Position numbers and translations under genes: made by a program
Part shown: positions 29,341-31,529 of the stretch, one piece after another
Numbering within the stretch: the first letter of the stretch is position 1
Layout of the letters: the number at the start of each line of letters is the position of its first letter
Assembly: GCA_900756725.1 (NCBI GenBank)
Contig: CAAELJ010000104.1
Coordinates: 1-31,529 of the forward strand
Direction of reading: 5' to 3'
Origin: an uncultured Collinsella sp.
GTDB lineage: Bacteria; Actinomycetota; Coriobacteriia; Coriobacteriales; Coriobacteriaceae
Length of the DNA stretch: 31,529 nucleotides
Notes under the pieces: model-generated
The model's input: only the letters and a program-made list of their open reading frames with translations
The model's database searches: none
Told to the model about the DNA's origin: nothing

Positions 29341-30696
29341 CTAGTCCTCGTCTTTTTGGTCTGCGAGCAGCTCCGCAGACGTGAGTCCCAAGATCTCGTC
29401 GGCCTCCCGCGCGTCTTCCAGCGCGTCGATATCCTTGAGCTTGCGCTCCATAACGTTGGTACGCGTGGTGATGATGCCCTCGACCGTCTTTCCTGCGGTC
29501 TCAATCTGCTGCTGGGCGCGGCGCAGCGCCGCCTGATAGCGCGGCAGCTCGGCCTTGACGGCAGAGAGCACGCGCAGCACGTCATCGGTGCGTTTTTGCA
29601 ATTTAAACGTCTGGTAGCTCATCTGCAGGCTGTTGAGGATGGCCGCCATGGTGCTGGGGCCGGCAACGTTGACGTGATAGTCGCGGCCCAGGGTCTCGAT
29701 AAGCCCGGGGCGGCTGACGACCTCGGCGTACAGGCCCTCAAACGGCACGAACATAATGCCAAAATTGGTGGTCGCGGGCACGCTCAGGTACTTTTCGCAG
29801 ATGTCCTTTGCCTCGCGTTTCACCATAGCGTCGAGTGTCTTGCGCGCGGTGGCCACAGCTTCGGCATCACCCGACTCTTGCGCGTCGAGCAGATGCTCGT
29901 ACGCGTCGCCCGGGAATTTGGAGTCGATCGGCAGCAGCACGGGATCGCCCTCGTCCACCGGCAGCTTGACGGCAAACTCAACGCGCTCCGAGGCGCCGGG
30001 CTTGGTGGCGACGTTTTCCAGATACTGGTCGGGCGTAAGGATGTCCGCCAGGATTGCACCCAGCTGTACCTCGCCCAAAATGCCGCGCGCTTTTACATTG
30101 CCCAGCACGCGCTTGAGGTCGCCCACGCCGGTGGCAATGGACTGCATATCGCCCAAACCCTTGTACACAGCCTCGAGCTGGTCGCTCACCTGCTTAAACG
30201 ATGCAGACAGGCGATCGTTGAGCGTACGGGAGAGCTTCTCGTCCACCGTCGCGCGCATCTGGTCGAGCTGCACGTTGTTGTCCTTGCGGATGGCGCCCAG
30301 CTGGGCATCGACCGTCTCGCGCACCTTGTCCAGGCGGTGCTCGATACCCTCGCGGTTGGCGCCGAGCTGTTGGGCCGTCTCGCGGCGCAGGTCATCCATA
30401 CGGTCGCCGGCCTGCGAGAACTCGCGCGCAATGGTCAGGTAACGCTGTTGCCCTACGGCCGCATCGGTCGTCTGCTGCTGCGCGATGGCATTTGCTGTGC
30501 GGCGGGTTTCTGCCAACGCGACGTTCAGGGTGCCGAGCGCGTTATTGGCCTGCTCGAGCGCAGCCAGCATCTCTGTTCCGCTATCGCCACGCTCCCGCAG
30601 CTCGGCGCGAAGGCCCTTGAGCTGCAGGGCACAAGCCACAGCAACCCCCACCGCCACCAAGGCGATCACAACAAGCACGATATCAATAGCAGACAT
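29341..30696 (-). CDS. rmuC: DNA recombination protein RmuC
   Basis: Thought to limit recombination between inverted repeats; a predicted nuclease-like, membrane-anchored protein. The 451 residues show an N-terminal membrane anchor (about 5-24), a long coiled coil (about 28-190, rich in Glu, Arg, Ala and Gln) and the RmuC core (about 195-420) with ARGILGEVQLGAILADIL, LPIDSKFPGDAYE and MFVPFEGLYAEV. The tail is acidic (LADQKDED). GGAG lies 5 nt before the ATG. Given the many inverted repeats in this chromosome its presence is noteworthy, though rmuC is common in bacteria. A terminator follows the gene. Confidence 0.95.
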   Translation of the reverse strand: MSAIDIVLVVIALVAVGVAVACALQLKGLRAELRERGDSGTEMLAALEQANNALGTLNVALAETRRTANAIAQQQTTDAAVGQQRYLTIAREFSQAGDRMDDLRRETAQQLGANREGIEHRLDKVRETVDAQLGAIRKDNNVQLDQMRATVDEKLSRTLNDRLSASFKQVSDQLEAVYKGLGDMQSIATGVGDLKRVLGNVKARGILGEVQLGAILADILTPDQYLENVATKPGASERVEFAVKLPVDEGDPVLLPIDSKFPGDAYEHLLDAQESGDAEAVATARKTLDAMVKREAKDICEKYLSVPATTNFGIMFVPFEGLYAEVVSRPGLIETLGRDYHVNVAGPSTMAAILNSLQMSYQTFKLQKRTDDVLRVLSAVKAELPRYQAALRRAQQQIETAGKTVEGIITTRTNVMERKLKDIDALEDAREADEILGLTSAELLADQKDED

Positions 30697-30819
30697 AGTC
30701 TCCGCCCAACAAACTCAATCGACCATCAATCAAAACCGCGATCAATCTTACCCCGCCACACGCACCGGGCGTCACATGGCAATCGGACAAATGGATTTTG
30801 GGCCACAGGTACTAAAACG

Positions 30820-31254
30820 CTAACTCTCCCAGCCGGCGCGGATAGTTGTTGCGACATCGCTTAGGCGCTGGCCGAGAGCTGCCAAGTGCTCAAGCACCTC
30901 ACTGGGCGAGGCGCCGTTGAGAATGCACGTGAGGGCATATGAGGCCAAGAAGATTGCCGCGAGCCCCAACGGAATCAGCACGATCATCGCCAGCGTACGC
31001 AGGCGCTGGGCCCAGCGACGGTGACGCGCACGACGTTTATCGAACGCGAGCTCCTGCGCATATGAATCTTGCTGTACGGAATAGGCCTCTGGTGCCGATT
31101 CGCACCCGGGCACAGCTGCAGGTACAGCAGCGGGCACGACATTTTGCGCAAAGGGCTGGACTGCCGCCCCTTGCATTTGCATCTCCATGAGTCGTTGCTG
31201 CTGGCGCAACATGCGCTCGGCTTGTTGCTGCGGAGTCTCAAGAAACAGATCCAT
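30820..31254 (-). CDS. Small single-TM protein of unknown function
   Basis: Not recognised. The 144-residue product begins with a Gln/Met-rich, coiled-coil-prone segment (TPQQQAERMLRQQQRLMEMQ), then an Ala/Val/Pro-rich linker, a strongly basic cluster (FDKRRARHRRWAQRLR, about 72-87), one membrane helix (about 89-111, LAMIVLIPLGLAAIFLASYA) and a short amphipathic tail. The basic cluster before the helix predicts that the N-terminal two-thirds are cytoplasmic. The ATG at 31254 is chosen by TTTTGGAGGCC; an in-frame Met 4 codons upstream has no ribosome site. It lies upstream of rmuC on the same strand with a 123-bp gap, which holds nothing I can name. Confidence 0.7.
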   Translation of the reverse strand: MDLFLETPQQQAERMLRQQQRLMEMQMQGAAVQPFAQNVVPAAVPAAVPGCESAPEAYSVQQDSYAQELAFDKRRARHRRWAQRLRTLAMIVLIPLGLAAIFLASYALTCILNGASPSEVLEHLAALGQRLSDVATTIRAGWES

Positions 31255-31529
31255 GCTGGCCTCCAAAATCGGAGCATTCGACGCTTACGACCAGCATCCC
31301 GCACCGCCATGACCGCGACAACGCAATCGCCGGCAATAGCCACAAAGTTTCTTTTGCTCAAAAGCTGTCGAAAAGCTCAACAACTCCCCTACCAGCACTT
31401 TCTCTGAGCTTTTTTCGCCAACAATCTTTTGGCCTTCCACCCTTACACCAACTGACCAAAATCCAACCAAAAGCTTGACGAAAATTGTGGAGACCGGGAC
31501 CCCCAAACAAAACGTGCCGCCCCATAAGG
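31255..31529. other. Non-coding or uncertain region at the window end
   Basis: About 275 bp, G/T-rich on the minus strand, upstream of the small membrane protein. It contains repeated AAAGCT/AGCTTTT words that could fold. A 73-codon frame on the minus strand (31506-31285) has no ribosome site and an Arg/Gly/Cys-rich end, so I do not call it a gene. It may be the edge of a dispersed repeat. Confidence 0.4.

Noticed and set aside
31285..31506. 73-codon minus-strand frame
   Set aside because: No ribosome site and an Arg/Gly/Cys-rich end; coding potential is too weak without homologues.

Overview
The window is chromosomal DNA of a GC-rich Gram-positive gut bacterium, most likely a Collinsella-type member of the Coriobacteriia. 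This is inferred from the gene content (mannose-family PTS, several UTRA-type GntR regulators, lactate dehydrogenase, RmuC, Mfd, DUF4143 ATPase), the GC-rich codon usage and the many intergenic palindromes. No rRNA, tRNA, insertion sequence or CRISPR array is visible.

Layout. 1-3985: a zinc-ribbon membrane protein whose 3' end looks damaged at the window edge, 5-formyl-THF cyclo-ligase, MetA and an L-lactate/2-hydroxyacid dehydrogenase. 4010-18729: an accessory catabolic region with three paralogous FrlB-type SIS sugar-phosphate deglycases (4280-5248, 11506-12489, 16809-17801). Each is linked to its own UTRA-type GntR regulator (5393-6148, 8531-9250, 18007-18729). A mannose-family PTS (EIIAB, EIIC, EIID; 15282 to 12681, minus strand) leads into the second deglycase, and an EamA exporter lies upstream of it. 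RecQ, a YitT-type membrane protein and a HAD phosphatase lie in between. 18751-31254: housekeeping genes, namely a GNAT acetyltransferase, threonine aldolase, a PAP2 phosphatase, Mfd, a DUF4143 ATPase inserted in an AT-richer segment, endonuclease III, an ABC exporter, RmuC and a small membrane protein.

How it works together (inference). The PTS imports and phosphorylates Amadori (Maillard) compounds such as fructoselysine or glucoselysine. The SIS enzymes would split the 6-phosphates into hexose-6-phosphate and amine. The EamA protein may export the amine. A 15-bp ACG/ACGT operator is shared by gntR2, the PTS operon and the EamA gene, and it ties these three into one regulon. The other two deglycases have different, direct-repeat operators, which suggests three separately induced substrates.

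Non-coding DNA is unusually rich. At least eight long inverted-repeat elements from several families fill the gaps, including a perfect nested stem structure with a UUCG loop (8388-8485) that could be an undescribed structured RNA, and a three-copy GGGACAG-core palindrome that overlaps gene ends.
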